Positions 8,201 through 17,650 of a stretch of 38,445 bases of DNA are shown in pieces; positions within the stretch are counted from its first letter, which is position 1, and every line of letters starts with the position of its first letter. Source of the DNA: a bacterium (lineage in GTDB: Bacteria; Desulfobacterota; DSWW01); contig JANQFG010000170.1 in assembly GCA_028277985.1 (NCBI GenBank), forward strand, positions 1 to 38,445. Direction: 5' to 3'. A program made the position numbers and the translations under genes. The notes under the pieces were generated by a model. That model worked only from the letters and a program-made list of their open reading frames with translations, was not told where the DNA came from and did no database searches.

Positions 8201-9529
8201 CTAAGGCCCTTTGAGAATGCGTTCCCCGAAAGTGATGTCGCAAGGACCGAAGCTCACTGCTCCCTCCGGACAAATCATTTCACAAAGCCCGCAAAGACTA
8301 CAATCCTCGGCGATTACCTTGGGAATGCCATCCTCCATAAACCTTGCCGAACACATGGTATCAGCGCAAACTCCACAGCCATTGCACTTGCTGTCATCTG
8401 TTATCGACACCAGGCTTAGGGGTTTCAAGTCCTCCACCGCCTCATTGGCGGACTTCGCGACGTACTTCTGATGCATACTGCGGAAATCTTCAATGCTCTT
8501 GTAACCGTGCCGGTCCATGTAGTCGGAAAGGAACTTGTTCATCCTTCGCACCTGGCGGGCACCATGCCAAAGGACAGCAGCACAGACTTGTATGGCCCTG
8601 GCACCAAGCATCATCGTTTCTACCGCATTCTCGCCCGTGACGATCCCTCCACCTCCACAGATATCCATATCCGGAAAGAAGCGATTGAGCGTACTGGTCC
8701 AGAAGTAACTATGTCCTCTGATCGCAATTCCACCTCCCAGAGCTGAAGGAGGATTCGCATCGACCTCCTTCCAGACCGGCCAACGAGGTCTTCCTTCATT
8801 GTGGATATCCGGCGGCAGCAATGATAGGGGGGCGTGCGTAGTGAGGAAGTACTTTGCTCCGGCTCTCTTCACCGCTTCAGCTACCAGACACATCCCGGGA
8901 TACCCTGCCTGCGGCGTCAGCTTGACCCCTACAGGAATCTTTACTGCCTCGACTATGGCCTGTACAATAGGCTCTATGAGTTGCGGTGAGCTGCCTAACA
9001 TCATACCGTATGATTCACCAGGCACAGGCACCCTGCCCGGCTCAGTCATGATTCTGCAAGGGCAGCCGGCGTTTATCTCTAACATATCCGCCCCTGCAGC
9101 CTCAGCCTTCTTCGCATTCTCTCTATATTCCTCAGGATTGTTAGTAGCGTTCACAATACTGGCAATAATAGGTACATCTTTGGGGAAGGTCTTCTTTAGT
9201 GCATCAACAAGAACAAGGCCCTCGTCAATACCACCCAACAACCCCTCACTAGCGCTCAGATAGTAGGAATACTCGCCTTTCGGTCCCAGGGACACATATT
9301 GAATACGAGCCTGCCAATCTCTCATCGGTGGCTTTTTGGGCGTCCATCCGAAGCTCTGTGTAACGATGTAGCCCAGTCCTCCATCAACCATTCGCTTGTA
9401 CCAATCCATGAGCCCGCCATCTATGGGGCCGGCGGGATACCAAAAGCAGCTTGGTGATATTGACGCCAGGCCAATGGGTGAACGAAGCTCTATTCCTGCT
9501 AAGCTAGTTGAAATATCCGCCATTTCCAT
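8201..9529 (-). CDS. PreA-like flavin/Fe-S oxidoreductase (dihydroorotate/dihydropyrimidine dehydrogenase superfamily)
   Basis: This 442-aa protein joins an FMN TIM barrel of the dihydroorotate dehydrogenase/PreA type to a C-terminal ferredoxin domain. In the barrel, MLEINAGCPC (149-158), a lysine strand VGVKLTPQAG (200-209) and GGGGIVTGENAVE (292-304) stand out. The ferredoxin part has two cysteine sets, C382/385/388/393 and C410/413/416/420; the first has Cx4C in place of the usual last spacing. It could reduce or oxidise a cyclic or enoyl intermediate using low-potential electrons. A strong AAAGGAGGAAA precedes ATGs at 9529 and 9523, either of which may start translation. Neighbouring ligase and beta-oxidation genes suggest a role in the same catabolic route. 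Confidence 0.85.
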   Translation of the reverse strand: MEMADISTSLAGIELRSPIGLASISPSCFWYPAGPIDGGLMDWYKRMVDGGLGYIVTQSFGWTPKKPPMRDWQARIQYVSLGPKGEYSYYLSASEGLLGGIDEGLVLVDALKKTFPKDVPIIASIVNATNNPEEYRENAKKAEAAGADMLEINAGCPCRIMTEPGRVPVPGESYGMMLGSSPQLIEPIVQAIVEAVKIPVGVKLTPQAGYPGMCLVAEAVKRAGAKYFLTTHAPLSLLPPDIHNEGRPRWPVWKEVDANPPSALGGGIAIRGHSYFWTSTLNRFFPDMDICGGGGIVTGENAVETMMLGARAIQVCAAVLWHGARQVRRMNKFLSDYMDRHGYKSIEDFRSMHQKYVAKSANEAVEDLKPLSLVSITDDSKCNGCGVCADTMCSARFMEDGIPKVIAEDCSLCGLCEMICPEGAVSFGPCDITFGERILKGP

Positions 9530-9897
9530 TTTCCTCCTTTAGATTTTGCTTCCCTTTTCGCCTCGGGCTTAGGCCCATCTAACGTTACCTCTTCCTCTCT
9601 ATCTCCTGCACGTGCTATCCTCCTTCTATATTTAATTCAGCCTGAATTGTGTCTCCCACCGTTTCTCTACGATCAAACCGCGGCACACGACTCGTTCGGG
9701 AATCGCGTTTTGAAAACTACCCACCTTCAGATATCTCTGGATAGAGCTCAGGGATTCGTCCCACATCGTTTGGTGTCACATCCAGATATACTTACGTACG
9801 GGTCATCCTTGCCGGCTTTATATCTCCCGTACAGTCAGTACCACGAAAACGACGACGGATGTGCAACCGGGGTTACGGTCTTCCCAAGAACTCCCAT
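9530..9897. other. Intergenic region between DUF1302 and PreA-like genes
   Basis: These 368 bp separate two minus-strand genes and carry no convincing reading frame on either strand. A short GC palindrome (GGGCTTAGGCCC) sits at about 9564-9575 but lacks a T-run. The gap is large enough for a second promoter driving the enzyme genes independently of the envelope genes, though I see no good -35/-10 or -24/-12 pair. Confidence 0.4.
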
Positions 9898-11610
9898 CTA
9901 GTTCAGCAGGTAAGAGAAAGTGAATGAGATCTGATCTCGGTCCCGGAAGAGGCCAAAACCCATGTAGTTGCCGACGATACCCGCGTACTGGAGGCCGAAT
10001 CGGAAAGGCTCCCGGATATAGCTGATCGAAGGAAGAAACAGCCATACACCGCGCAGATCATAGGCGGCAGCAACTTGCGGGTTGAGCATGCCCTTCAGGT
10101 AGGTCGTGCCGAGCAATAGCGTGAACGTGTGCTCGGTCGCCTTTATGTGCGGGAAATGCATGAAATCCTGAACCGGCTCGCCCGTTATCTCGTTGACTGT
10201 ATATGGCCCGTTGCCCCTGCCGTCATCCGGCACGAATTTGTTCGGGATCGCTGCGGCTATGATCATGTCTTCCTGATGGTTCTGGACCCACTGGCCAAAA
10301 TACTGAAAAGAAGTCATGAAGGTGCTGATCTTGTTCAACTTCCGGATCCAAACCTGCTTGTCAAAGCCTAGCATCCAACGAAGGACGTCCCTCTCGGCGA
10401 TATTCCCGGTCTGCGGGCTCATCGGGATCCCATACCAGCCGAAGGAGCGGAGATCCGTTCCCGCGAATACGGCCGTGGCGTCCAGCGCAAGAGGCGAAAG
10501 CGGTATGTAGTCGGCGAGAAGTACGCGGCCGTTCTGCGACACTTCGAACACGGGCTCGTCCCAGAACTGGGCGATCTCGCCCCGGATCACGGCGTCCAGC
10601 TTCGGCTGCCAGAAGCTCACACTGCCCCCGGTGACCTGCACGGACGGGAACTCGGCAACAGCCTGCAACACACTGAAATCGAGAAACGGACCAACTACCG
10701 GTTCCGTGAGTTCGAAGACGAAGGTGGGAAGATCCAGGAAGGTCTTGTAGTGGGCCACGGAACAGTTCATGTTCGCTCCGAAGACCCACTCGAGGCGCCC
10801 CCCCCAACGGCTGTTGCTCATTTTCTTGTCCGGCCTGTTGACGTACAGCATATCATAGATCCCTTTGGGGGCAGGCAACATGTATGGTGTGCCAAAGGGT
10901 GCGGTCGGGGCGACAGTGGCATCCCAGGTGCCCGGCACCCAGAATCCCTCGATCGCAATCGAGGAGAACGGTCCCAGAGAGCCCAGGCTGTAGTTACCCC
11001 GCAACATCCACAGGGGGATTCTCCTGTCATCCAGATCCTCAAAGGTGCCCCCAAAGGTGTTGTCCAGGGGGTTGATCCCGTCCAAGAGCCGGAAGATGTC
11101 CGTCTCCCCCCATGCGAGGACCTGCCTGCCTATACGGATAGACCAGGGCCCGCGATAGAAATCGGCATAGGCCTCCCAGAGATCATACGACTGTTTGAAC
11201 TCGTCGATGTTCTCCCTGTCATTATCGCGGACGGCCTTGAACCCATCCGACCCCACATTGTAGAGAGCTTCGTACATGAAGCGGCCCACGATATGGTACT
11301 TGCTTCGGATCTTGAGCCTCCTCAGGGGCCAAAGGATGTCCAGGGACCTTATCAGTTGTTTTAAATCGTGATCGATCTCCAATGTCGCCAGGTTGCGCCA
11401 TTGGACCAGATCACCAGTCTTTGTATCCTGGGGAAACGTAAACCCGTTTTTCTCCGCATCCTGCAGACGGAAGGTCACCCGCGTTTGAAGCTTGGCCCCG
11501 AAGGACAATGTTCGCTTCCCATCAATGTAGACCGCATCTGCTCCTACGGCCAGCCCAAGCAGGAAGACCGCTGCACAAAGGGCAATCAGCATCTGTCTCA
11601 ATGCCTTCAT
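9898..11610 (-). CDS. DUF1302-family outer-membrane protein
   Basis: This protein of about 570 aa begins at the ATG at 11610 after a purine-rich GGGGGGGAG site; a longer reading upstream adds 45 residues without signal-peptide character. From the chosen start there is a classic signal peptide (KALRQ, a hydrophobic core to LGLAVGADA, then the mature VYIDG). The rest has alternating aromatic beta-strand character and ends in a strand with FTFSYLLN, as expected for an outer-membrane barrel. DUF1302 proteins commonly pair with DUF1329 proteins, as here (gap of 77 bp), in loci for catabolism of hydrophobic compounds, and are thought to help move substrate across the outer membrane. That function is family knowledge plus inference. 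Confidence 0.82.
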   Translation of the reverse strand: MKALRQMLIALCAAVFLLGLAVGADAVYIDGKRTLSFGAKLQTRVTFRLQDAEKNGFTFPQDTKTGDLVQWRNLATLEIDHDLKQLIRSLDILWPLRRLKIRSKYHIVGRFMYEALYNVGSDGFKAVRDNDRENIDEFKQSYDLWEAYADFYRGPWSIRIGRQVLAWGETDIFRLLDGINPLDNTFGGTFEDLDDRRIPLWMLRGNYSLGSLGPFSSIAIEGFWVPGTWDATVAPTAPFGTPYMLPAPKGIYDMLYVNRPDKKMSNSRWGGRLEWVFGANMNCSVAHYKTFLDLPTFVFELTEPVVGPFLDFSVLQAVAEFPSVQVTGGSVSFWQPKLDAVIRGEIAQFWDEPVFEVSQNGRVLLADYIPLSPLALDATAVFAGTDLRSFGWYGIPMSPQTGNIAERDVLRWMLGFDKQVWIRKLNKISTFMTSFQYFGQWVQNHQEDMIIAAAIPNKFVPDDGRGNGPYTVNEITGEPVQDFMHFPHIKATEHTFTLLLGTTYLKGMLNPQVAAAYDLRGVWLFLPSISYIREPFRFGLQYAGIVGNYMGFGLFRDRDQISFTFSYLLN

Positions 11611-11687
11611 CTCCCCCCCCTTTATTGTATGCTCTTTTCGGCTCTCCGAACCAAACTGCGAAGAGATTCCAGGTATCCGGCAGATTC

Positions 11688-12995
11688 TCACTTGCAGAAC
11701 CTTTTGAAACCGCCCAGACTGAAGTCGTCTTGATCCATGGCGCACAACAAACCAGCCGGTTGTCGCGAGTTATTCAGCGGGAAGACCGTACCGTGCCTTG
11801 TTCGATCATCAACCATCAGCAGTGTTACGGTCTGGATCGTCCGCATGTCTTCGGACGGCCCTGCATAACTCGCCCATGCATTCATTGTTGTCTTCCAGTA
11901 TTTTCCCGCTCGATCATGAATCACCTTCCACACCGAAATCATCTGAATCTCGGCATCTATCCATATCTCTTGGGGACCATAGTTGTAGTAAGGGTCCTTA
12001 GCACTCATCTCAATCACATACATGGGCCGCTTCACCCAGACGAAGGTTGTCGGCCACCAGGGTGCACCTTGCCACCCTTCCTTCTCATGGCCGTACACGG
12101 GGTCTTTGAATGTTGCTGTCGTCATCCACTGGCACTCGTCTCCTCCACTCAGACTCTGTGGATCAGGGGCCACGAACGGAACGAGGCCATCCCTTTTCCC
12201 GATGAGCTTCCAGTTCATGGAGCTGACCTTGCCGTCGAAGGTCCAGGCATCGTCGACACATCCATCGGAGCCGAGGAAGGAATCCGAGCGGTTTGCAGGG
12301 CTCATGCGCCGGACTCGGCGGATCGCGGGGATATACCCGAAGGTACTGTCCTGCCGCTCATCACGGTACCGCCAAAGCAAGATGTTTGTGCCCCGGACAT
12401 CGAAGGGTGCCACAACGATGATCATGGACATCTTCTCCATCTGTTCCTTATTCACCGCTTCCTTTGCACCCGGGAACCCATCCAGAGGGAACTGCCTGTA
12501 ATCGCACATCACCTCGCGTTCCAATCCCGACTTCAGACCTATCCATCTGGCGGAAAAGGGCCAAATCTGACTGCCCTGCGAGTGATTGTAGTAGAATTTG
12601 TTATACATGAGCTTCTCTCCGGCCTTTGGATCCTTTGGATCGACCTCCGGAAAAGGAATCCCTTCAACGAAGGCAGGTAGCTCACCGGTTTTTATGTCGA
12701 CCATCAATCCGTTCTCGTCTACATCGTGCCTCCCCTTGTTCGTCTCCATGGTCTTTTGGACGAAGGGCACCACATAGTCTTGCGGGTCATGGTTCAACTC
12801 GACCACCTCCATCGTCAAGTCTCCCCGCTTCAGCCAATCCAGCACGGGGTTGGGCACAAGACCCTGGGCCTTCTCCCAGTTCGTCTTGTCGATCACCTCG
12901 CCCGGGGACACGTCGGCGTTGGCCACCGGAACCATTCCGATGACAAGCCAGAGACCGACCAAGAGCACCCCTGTGCCTGATTTCAACTTTCTCAT
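11688..12995 (-). CDS. DUF1329-family periplasmic/outer-membrane-associated lipoprotein-like protein
   Basis: This protein of about 435 aa starts at the ATG at 12995 (MRKLKSG), which gives a basic N-terminus, a hydrophobic core and a VANA-D signal-peptidase site. An ATG six codons upstream would lengthen the n-region without reason. The mature part has the family's tryptophan-rich strands and the DUF1329 organisation of LolB/LolA-like folds. It precedes DUF1302 by 77 bp and follows a STAS-like gene by 35 bp. The pair is presumed to form a periplasm-outer-membrane route for a hydrophobic substrate, but no biochemical role is fixed for this family. Confidence 0.82.
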   Translation of the reverse strand: MRKLKSGTGVLLVGLWLVIGMVPVANADVSPGEVIDKTNWEKAQGLVPNPVLDWLKRGDLTMEVVELNHDPQDYVVPFVQKTMETNKGRHDVDENGLMVDIKTGELPAFVEGIPFPEVDPKDPKAGEKLMYNKFYYNHSQGSQIWPFSARWIGLKSGLEREVMCDYRQFPLDGFPGAKEAVNKEQMEKMSMIIVVAPFDVRGTNILLWRYRDERQDSTFGYIPAIRRVRRMSPANRSDSFLGSDGCVDDAWTFDGKVSSMNWKLIGKRDGLVPFVAPDPQSLSGGDECQWMTTATFKDPVYGHEKEGWQGAPWWPTTFVWVKRPMYVIEMSAKDPYYNYGPQEIWIDAEIQMISVWKVIHDRAGKYWKTTMNAWASYAGPSEDMRTIQTVTLLMVDDRTRHGTVFPLNNSRQPAGLLCAMDQDDFSLGGFKRFCK

Positions 12996-13030
12996 CCTGC
13001 ACCCTCCTTCCATTTATTGGAGAAACAAAA

Positions 13031-13321
13031 CTACTGCGGGTCGATCCGCTCTCTTTCCTTCGCCTTGCATGCCGGTTCTTCCAACTGAATGTATGAAGGG
13101 GGATCGATGAGGACGACCTTTGTTTGGATTTGTCGCAAGAAGTCTACGCCTTCTCTGCAGACTTCCATCAGCCTCTCGAGTTCGAGGAAAACCTGTCGCT
13201 TGTCCTTCAAGTGGCGATGACAAATTCCTTCGAGGAGAGCAAGACCCTCCCTGTCCAAGTCCCCATCGACATGGATGACGACCCCGCGTTTGCACTGAAG
13301 GGTCTCTGTTACGCGAATCAT
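13031..13321 (-). CDS. Small STAS-like domain protein
   Basis: This 96-aa protein has the beta-alpha-beta pattern of a STAS/anti-sigma-antagonist domain: GVVIHVDGDLDREGL, a helix, QVFLELERL, a helix, then TKVVLIDP. No clear phospho-acceptor serine or threonine stands at the usual D-S/T position, where the residues appear to be V-C-R-E-G, so regulation by phosphorylation is doubtful. The ATG at 13321 is weakly preceded by GGGAAG. It is the first gene after the sigma-54 promoter and precedes the DUF1329 gene by 35 bp. It may regulate, or act with, the transport genes. The family assignment rests on pattern only. Confidence 0.5.
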   Translation of the reverse strand: MIRVTETLQCKRGVVIHVDGDLDREGLALLEGICHRHLKDKRQVFLELERLMEVCREGVDFLRQIQTKVVLIDPPSYIQLEEPACKAKERERIDPQ

Positions 13322-13509
13322 CGCAGCTTCCCAGGCTCCGATAACGGACCCAAACCGGGTCCTGTCGATTTGAGGTGCGAATTTTTCCCCTCAGCGGCGA
13401 GGAGAATGCCATTTCCATCCGTTTTGCCGATAAATCGATCCCCCCCCCGGTCCTGACGGGCGCAATCAGAATCTCCTCTCCCGACAATGCCAGCCTTACT
13501 TCTACTAGA

Positions 13510-13525
13510 GCAAGAAGGATGCCAA
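13510..13525 (-). promoter_or_regulatory. Sigma-54 (-24/-12) promoter
   Basis: On the minus strand the bases TTGGCATCCTTCTTGC match the sigma-54 consensus TGGCAC-N5-TTGC, with the invariant GG and GC exactly ten bases apart. Transcription would start near 13498 and run into the STAS, DUF1329 and DUF1302 genes. A sigma-54 activator gene lies directly divergent at 13722, which strengthens the call. Confidence 0.75.
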
Positions 13526-13568
13526 ATGGCTTCTGCATGAAAAACACAAGAATCTAGGACACTTATTC

Positions 13569-13616
13569 GTTGTCCAACAACCGGTCAAGATGCCGGCTGC
13601 ACAATATATTGCGGCA
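13569..13616. promoter_or_regulatory. Candidate upstream activator sites
   Basis: Two symmetric elements lie roughly 70-115 bases upstream of the predicted sigma-54 start: GTTGT-N3-ACAAC (13569-13581) and a perfect CAATATATTG (13602-13611) within a TGCCG...CGGCA frame (13591-13616). Enhancer sites for sigma-54 activators typically lie at this distance. Which element, if any, the divergent activator binds is unknown. Confidence 0.35.
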
Positions 13617-13721
13617 CAGAAACGATATGTTGTTCGCCCTTCTTGACATCCTTGTCGTTCTCCTCTAGATTTCGTCATTAAATACCGTGTCTCCCTATTT
13701 CCGGACGCGAACGGGGCAAGA

Positions 13722-16700
13722 ATGAGTGACAAAGAGAGTCGTTCCCTTCAAGCAGTCGCTGAGAATCAGCGGTTCTTGGCCCTGGCATCCTTCTTCGACG
13801 GGGACTTCTCCGTAGACTGGCTGGAAGCGTTGACCAGGAGCAGGGCCACGCCCATACTCCTTGCCCTCGAAGCAGGGGTGGAAAAGGGCATACTCGAAAG
13901 GGGGGAACCGGGGGTCTACCGCTTCGTAGACAGGAAAGAACAGCAAGGGCTCCGAAGCCAGTTCTCGCCGCAGACCGGGGAACGTCTCCATAGGGAAATC
14001 TGCAACATCCTTCTCATGGAGCCGATCGAGAGTGACAAGAAGGCCCGGGCACTGTCTCGACACATGTTGCACATCACGAACGACCTGAACGGGTGCGAAT
14101 GGCTGAAGAAGGCCGGGGATGCCTTCTGCAAGACCTTCGAGGATCAGAACGCACTCGAATCCTATGAGAAAGCCATCGAGGATCTCCAAGGGATTCGGGG
14201 GACCCAGGCGGACTCCCTATTTGTCGAAACGGCGATAGGCTTTTCAAAACTCCCAATGGGGATACACGAGACCGAAAGCGCCCTGTCGATTCTGCAGGAA
14301 GCTCTGAAGAGGTCAATAGCATCGGACCACAAAGCAAATCAGGCGCTCCTGAAGATGCATATGGCGAAGAATGAATGGCTCCTGGCTCGATATCGTGACG
14401 CCTTCAGACACTTCGAGGAGGGCTGGTCCCTCGCCCAAACACTGGACGACACTGAGCTGCTGGGTAAGACTCGTGTATTCAGCACGTTCTTCTCCTACTG
14501 GCAGGGCCGATATCAGGCGGTCATAGAAAACTATGAGAAGTATAGACCGGCAATAGATAGGTCCCCTCGAGGAAGATTCCATCCTCTGGTTAGTGCGGTC
14601 GCAGGCCACTGCTACGTAGGGACTGGACGGGTGAGTCAAGGCGTTGGCATCCTCGATGCCTTACGTGTGCATTCTCATGAAAGGAGAGATTCTCAGCGAG
14701 AAGCTAATGCTATGTGGCTTCTTGGGGCCGCCATGTTCGATATCCGGCGCATTGAAGAAGCAGTCCAATACTGGGAAGCAGTTCTTGGAATGGAAGGCCA
14801 GATGCAAATCGGCTTTCCTCCGATTGCCGCACGCTTGGGGCTTGCTGCCGCCCATTGCCTCTGCAACGAAGAAGAAAAGGCCACCACCCGTCTTCGCGAG
14901 TTTCTTGAACGCAGCGAACGGATTCAAATGGTCAATTGGCCTTTACCCTTTCTGTTGGACCTATGCTGGGCCCAGGAGCAGGGAAAGTTCCAGAAGATCC
15001 CAGATCTCTCGTTGCACAAGGAAATAAACCAGGGAATCAGACGTGGGAACATCTTCTTGAAGGGAGTGTCTTACAGGTATCAAGCCCTACTTCAACGGAG
15101 GGAAGGCCAGCCCCCTCACAAGGTTCTGAAGACTCTGCGGCTCTCGCACAAGTGGCTCAAGGAGTCAGGGGCCCAGCTGGAACTGGGAAAGACGGTATTT
15201 GAGATGGCACGCGAGCATTTGAAGGAGGGGCAAAAGGAGAAAGCAAGTGAAGTCATTGGAGGTGTTGTTGAGACTTTGTCGGCTATCAATGAAGCACTGA
15301 TCCCAGAAGACCTTCGCCCCCTTATCAGGGAGGGCGACACTTGCCAAGCAGATGTGCTGCGAGAAGTCTTGGAGCTCGGGCGTGGACTCGTCACAGTTCG
15401 CGAGCAAGGAGATCTCGTTCATAAGATCCTGTCGACTGCGAATCGGATCATGAGTACGGAACGAGGGGCCTTGTTCCGCTTGAATGGAGAAGGAGATCTC
15501 TCGAGCCTCAAGCTCATTGCCTCCAAGAACCTCACACGCGCCCATGTTGAACATCCTTCCTTCGAACCCTCGATGAAGATAATAGAGGCGGTTGCCCGTA
15601 GTGGAAAGACAAGGGTCATGGCATTGGGCTCGGCAAAGAGCTCCAAGAACCACCAGATTTCGTGCATCTGTGTCCCCTTGATTCTCAGAGGCCGGATCGT
15701 GGGGGTTTTGTACCATGACAACCGAGTTCTCAAGAGTTCTTTCCAGAAATCGGATTGCCAACTGCTCGAGTTGTTTGCCGCCCTGTCTGCCTTTGCCCTG
15801 GAGAATGTCAACGCATTCGAAGAGATCCGGACTGTGGTGAAGAGGCTGGAGGAAGAGAGAGAATATTATCAAGAGCAGTATCTGAAGACGGCCCATTCGG
15901 CGAACATTATCGGAGAGAGCAAGGCTATCAGGAATGTCATAGCCCAAGTCACCCAAGTTGCCCAGACCGACACCACAGTGCTGGTGTTGGGAGAGACCGG
16001 TGTTGGGAAGGAACTGATAGCCCAAGAGGTACATCGCCGTAGTCCGAGGAAGGACAAGCCTTTCGTCTCCGTCCAGTGCAGCGCACTGCCTGAATCCTTG
16101 ATTCCCAGTGAGTTTTTCGGACACGAGAAAGGCGCCTTTACAGGTGCTGTTCAGAGGAGGATAGGCAGGTTCGAGCTGGCCAACGAGGGTACGATCTTTT
16201 TGGATGAGATCGGTGGACTCCCTCTGGATGTACAGGTTCGCCTGCTGAGAATCCTACAAAGCAAGGAATTTGAACGGATCGGAGGGAGTACAACCCTTCG
16301 ATCAGATTTCCGAGCAATCGCTGCCACGAACATGGACCTGGAGAGCGAGATGAGAACCAACCGTTTCCGTGCAGATCTCTACTACAGACTGAACGTGTTT
16401 CCAGTTCATGTCCCCCCCCTTAGAGAAAGGAAAGAAGACATTCCTCTGCTCGCCGACTACTTCTTGAATCTGTATTCGAGAAAGATGGCAAAAAGACTTG
16501 ACGGATTTTCTGAGCAAAGCCTAGACAGGCTTATTCAATACGAATGGCCTGGAAACATTCGCGAGCTGAAAAGTATTATTGAAAGGAGCGTCATCCTGAG
16601 CCAAGGCCCCATCGTCCACATCCCAGAGCTCGGAGCAAGCCGTTCGCCGGCCCCCCCATCGCAAAGAGATTACCTCACTCTGAGGGAGAACGAGCGACGT

Positions 16701-16838
16701 CACATCTTGGCCGTACTGCAACGGACACATTGGAAGGTGGGTGGTCGCGGAGGGGCAGCTGAGCTCTTGGATATCCCACCCTCTACACTGGCTTTTCGGA
16801 TGAAAAAGCTTGGAATAGAAAGGCCACAAGAGAAGTAA
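13722..16838 (+). CDS. Sigma-54-dependent transcriptional activator with TPR-like and GAF domains
   Basis: This 1038-aa protein has a long N-terminal helical region that reads as TPR-like repeats (about 130-500), a GAF-like sensor region (about 565-705), an AAA+ sigma-54 interaction domain and a C-terminal Fis-type helix-turn-helix. In the AAA+ part are Walker A GETGVGKE (about 757-764), the sigma-54 contact loop GAFTGA (about 804-809) and Walker B TIFLDEIG (about 824-831). The last 40 residues contain GGRGGAAELLDIPPSTLAFR, the recognition helix region. There is no receiver domain, so the signal probably enters through the GAF or repeat region. It is divergent from the catabolic cluster and faces its -24/-12 promoter, so it most likely activates that cluster in response to a pathway compound. 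Confidence 0.93.
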   Translation: MSDKESRSLQAVAENQRFLALASFFDGDFSVDWLEALTRSRATPILLALEAGVEKGILERGEPGVYRFVDRKEQQGLRSQFSPQTGERLHREICNILLMEPIESDKKARALSRHMLHITNDLNGCEWLKKAGDAFCKTFEDQNALESYEKAIEDLQGIRGTQADSLFVETAIGFSKLPMGIHETESALSILQEALKRSIASDHKANQALLKMHMAKNEWLLARYRDAFRHFEEGWSLAQTLDDTELLGKTRVFSTFFSYWQGRYQAVIENYEKYRPAIDRSPRGRFHPLVSAVAGHCYVGTGRVSQGVGILDALRVHSHERRDSQREANAMWLLGAAMFDIRRIEEAVQYWEAVLGMEGQMQIGFPPIAARLGLAAAHCLCNEEEKATTRLREFLERSERIQMVNWPLPFLLDLCWAQEQGKFQKIPDLSLHKEINQGIRRGNIFLKGVSYRYQALLQRREGQPPHKVLKTLRLSHKWLKESGAQLELGKTVFEMAREHLKEGQKEKASEVIGGVVETLSAINEALIPEDLRPLIREGDTCQADVLREVLELGRGLVTVREQGDLVHKILSTANRIMSTERGALFRLNGEGDLSSLKLIASKNLTRAHVEHPSFEPSMKIIEAVARSGKTRVMALGSAKSSKNHQISCICVPLILRGRIVGVLYHDNRVLKSSFQKSDCQLLELFAALSAFALENVNAFEEIRTVVKRLEEEREYYQEQYLKTAHSANIIGESKAIRNVIAQVTQVAQTDTTVLVLGETGVGKELIAQEVHRRSPRKDKPFVSVQCSALPESLIPSEFFGHEKGAFTGAVQRRIGRFELANEGTIFLDEIGGLPLDVQVRLLRILQSKEFERIGGSTTLRSDFRAIAATNMDLESEMRTNRFRADLYYRLNVFPVHVPPLRERKEDIPLLADYFLNLYSRKMAKRLDGFSEQSLDRLIQYEWPGNIRELKSIIERSVILSQGPIVHIPELGASRSPAPPSQRDYLTLRENERRHILAVLQRTHWKVGGRGGAAELLDIPPSTLAFRMKKLGIERPQEK

Positions 16839-17395
16839 TTGTCTCCAGGGTCCAAGTAACCTGCAGCCTCATGACTCGAGGTGGCCGCCGCGTTCTCAAC
16901 GTGTACTTCCCTCAATATTGCAACTGTAGATCTAAATCTCCGAGTTGTACTCTGCAAATCACGACACTTGGTCACAATGATCGCGAGTGGACTCGTCGTT
17001 CTTTCTTAAGATAGCACCCTACCTTTGGTTGATGGTCCTTTTCTTCGCGAATAAGATAGTCACACGCAACTTGGATCCTTCGGTTTTCATGTTTACCTCT
17101 CACGAATTCGCGAGACACCAGCTCACTGGAACAAAACGCGACCAAGGAGAAGCTTGAAGAATTGGAACTCCGGGAAGTAGTTGTCAAGGCGATTTATGGG
17201 TAAAATCCTCTAGGAGGCCGGTTCGGGCTCTGGGGGCAAACGCCCGGCAGTCGATTTCTCACTCACTATCTCGTGTCCAGCAACGGGATTCTGCTGTTGG
17301 TCCTTTCCTTCTTCCATCAAATAGACACCCTTCAGGAGGAGATGACAAATCCGTTGGATCCTCTCTTCCGGACTCATGTACTCATACAAAGCACC
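16839..17395. other. Intergenic region between the activator and the ubiquitin-like operon's distal end
   Basis: These 557 bp lie between convergent genes. I see no confident gene, tRNA or strong terminator. One plus-strand stretch ending at a TAA near 17202 reads KEKLEELELREVVVKAIYG in a coding-like way, but it has no start codon or upstream continuation and may be the tail of an eroded gene. The boundary between the chromosomal catabolic locus and the presumed mobile element probably lies in this interval. Confidence 0.35.
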
Positions 17396-17626
17396 TCAGC
17401 TCACTTTCCTGCAACGTATTCCCTTAACCAGGCCTGCCCTTTCCGTTCCTTCGAAAGACAAAACCTTCTGCCTTGCCACTGCGAATCTGTCCAAGACAAT
17501 CTTCCTAAATGCCTTGAACTGACTTTCTGGTAATGATGACTGGGCCAACAGGAGGATAGATTTCATCACCTCGGTGTAGACATCCAGGATTCCGTCCATC
17601 TGCTGGGTTTCGATACTTCTTTCCAC
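17396..17626 (-). CDS. Small helical protein, last gene of the operon
   Basis: A 76-aa reading starts at GTG (17626) with AAGAGG about ten bases upstream, 24 bp after the preceding small gene. It is rich in alternating hydrophobic and charged residues (ILDVYTEVMKSILLLAQ and FRKIVLDRFAVARQKVL), predicting two or three amphipathic helices. No family is recognised. Its position at the end of a run of closely spaced genes supports it being real, but the short length keeps confidence moderate. Confidence 0.45.
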   Translation of the reverse strand: MERSIETQQMDGILDVYTEVMKSILLLAQSSLPESQFKAFRKIVLDRFAVARQKVLSFEGTERAGLVKGIRCRKVS

Positions 17627-17650
17627 CCTTAAACCTCTTCTTGTTTCAAT

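Noticed and set aside
11508..12680. Plus-strand frame of about 390 codons opposite DUF1302/DUF1329
   Set aside because: It is antisense to genes with signal peptides and family features; no start site or domain.
13014..13547. Minus-strand frame of 177 codons spanning the sigma-54 promoter
   Set aside because: It includes the promoter, passes through a long G-run and overlaps the STAS-like gene in another frame; its translation has no domain.
16839..17395. tRNA attachment site for the element (GGTTCGGGCTC near 17219)
   Set aside because: Only a T-loop-like string is present; the other arms cannot be folded and no second copy was found at the far side.
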